Part shown: piece by piece, positions 6,002-6,704 of the stretch
Layout of the letters: the number at the start of each line of letters is the position of its first letter
Numbering within the stretch: the stretch's first letter is position 1
Source: Planctomycetota bacterium
GTDB taxonomy: Bacteria; Planctomycetota; Phycisphaerae; SM23-33; FEN-1343
NCBI GenBank assembly: GCA_013203365.1
Contig: JABMQG010000031.1
Span: forward strand, 1 to 6,704
DNA: 6,704 bases
Reading direction: 5' to 3'
Made by a program: the position numbers and the translations under genes
The notes under the pieces: model-generated
Told to the model about the DNA's origin: nothing
What the model saw: the letters and a program-made list of their open reading frames with translations, nothing else
The model's database searches: none

Positions 6002-6018
6002 ACCTGCCCCAGGCAGGT
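6002..6018 (-). repeat. Hairpin just upstream of the folK ribosome site
   Basis: Perfect 7-bp inverted repeat ACCTGCC/GGCAGGT with a 3-nt loop, in the 57-nt gap between the aminotransferase stop and folK. It ends one base before the AAGGA of folK. No T tract follows, so it is unlikely to be an intrinsic terminator. It could tune folK translation or protect an mRNA end, or it may be chance. Confidence 0.4.
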
Positions 6019-6047
6019 TTACAATCGCGTTTCAAAAGCCAATGCCG

Positions 6048-6704
6048 TCATAATCCCGTTTCAGTGATACGCCCCATCGCCTTTTTTAGCACTTCGTCAG
6101 GGTAGGTCAGAGAGATCCGAAAGAACCCTTCTCCGCATTGCCCGTAGCCGGCGCCCGGAGTAACCATGATGCCGGTCTGCTCCAGCAACTCGGCGGCGAA
6201 CGCGCCGCTGTCGCCGTGGTATTTGCCCGGAACGGGCGCCCAGACGTAGATGGTAGCCTTGGGTTTTTCGATCGACCAGCCGTTGGCGTTCAGTGCGTTC
6301 ACCACCAGATCACGCCGCCGCTGGTAAACGGCATTGATCGGCGGGATGATCTCCTCGGCATGGTTAAGGGCCACGGCGCCGGCAAATTGAATGGCGCGCA
6401 GCGAGCCGTTGTCGGCGTTCTCTTTGACCGTTTTCAACGCGGCTACCGCCTGCGGGTTGCCAACGACACAGCCAATGCGCCACCCGGTCATATTGAAGGC
6501 CTTGGACAGGGAGAAAAATTCCACGGCCACATCTTCCGCTCCGTCAACTTGGAGGATGCTCGGAGCCTGATAGTCGTCGTAGACATTCTCGCAGTAGGAG
6601 TTGTCGTGAGCGATGAGGATGTCGTTCTGTCGGCCGAACTCGACGGCCTTGGCGAAGAAATCCAGCGGCGCCACGGCCGTCGTGGGATTGTTTGGATAAT
6701 TCAA
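6048..6704 (-). CDS. dapL: LL-diaminopimelate aminotransferase-like PLP enzyme (partial, 5' end off window)
   Basis: PLP-dependent fold-type I aminotransferase. The DapL family converts tetrahydrodipicolinate and glutamate directly to LL-diaminopimelate for lysine and peptidoglycan, bypassing the succinylase and acetylase routes. Only the last 218 residues are present, roughly the C-terminal half of a protein of about 400; the first base pairs at the edge are mid-gene (Leu-Asn-Tyr), not a start. Fragment numbering: NYPNNPT 2-8, HDNSY 33-37 (PLP-binding Asp34 and Tyr37), EFFSLSKAFNMTGWRIG 62-78 with the Schiff-base Lys68, KPKATIYVWAPVPG 147-160, and FFRISLT 195-201 with the substrate-carboxylate Arg196. 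The SLSK-x-x-NMTGWRIG and KAT-(F/I)-YVWAPVP strings fit DapL better than other aspartate aminotransferase relatives, but substrate is inferred from family likeness. A close paralogue acting on another amino acid is possible. Confidence 0.8.
   Translation of the reverse strand: MNYPNNPTTAVAPLDFFAKAVEFGRQNDILIAHDNSYCENVYDDYQAPSILQVDGAEDVAVEFFSLSKAFNMTGWRIGCVVGNPQAVAALKTVKENADNGSLRAIQFAGAVALNHAEEIIPPINAVYQRRRDLVVNALNANGWSIEKPKATIYVWAPVPGKYHGDSGAFAAELLEQTGIMVTPGAGYGQCGEGFFRISLTYPDEVLKKAMGRITETGL

Noticed and set aside
5991..6035. 15-residue N-terminal extension of folK from a TTG at 6035.
   Set aside because: The ATG at 5990 has a well-spaced AAGGA, and the HPPK fold starts immediately after it.

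Overview
The window is a G+C-rich bacterial chromosome segment in which every convincing gene lies on the minus strand, so transcription runs from high to low coordinates. Reading downstream from the right edge, the order is: the C-terminal half of an LL-diaminopimelate aminotransferase (dapL-like), folK, a small deoxynucleoside kinase, panC, panD, lgt, and a large secreted TPR-type protein that runs off the left edge. I see no tRNA, rRNA, CRISPR array, insertion sequence or phage gene.

Right part (4930-6704): lysine/peptidoglycan precursor synthesis (DapL), folate synthesis (FolK) and deoxynucleoside salvage (kinase). folK and the kinase overlap by GTGA and look translationally coupled. Middle (3488-4770): panC and panD, 53-59 nt apart depending on the panD start. 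They form a functional pair, because PanD makes the beta-alanine that PanC joins to pantoate. Left part (1-3283): lgt, which encodes the prolipoprotein diacylglyceryl transferase, then a TPR protein with a signal peptide whose reading frame stays open back to an ATG overlapping the lgt stop codon.

The main gene-free stretches are 3284-3487 (panD-lgt, with three small hairpins, one followed by a T tract) and 4774-4929 (kinase-panC, with little structure). The large left-edge gene (1-1787) was translated codon by codon; its frame is open throughout and has no stop inside the window.

Organism (inference): the DapL route, the enlarged Lgt with an additional N-terminal membrane hairpin and a long loop, and a long secreted TPR protein fit Planctomycetota or a relative in the PVC group. 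No marker gene here proves this. The window is mostly housekeeping. The parts most worth a second look are the Lgt architecture, the 68-codon in-frame extension before the TPR protein, and the atypical kinase coupled to folK. I do not see a clearly new multi-gene system.
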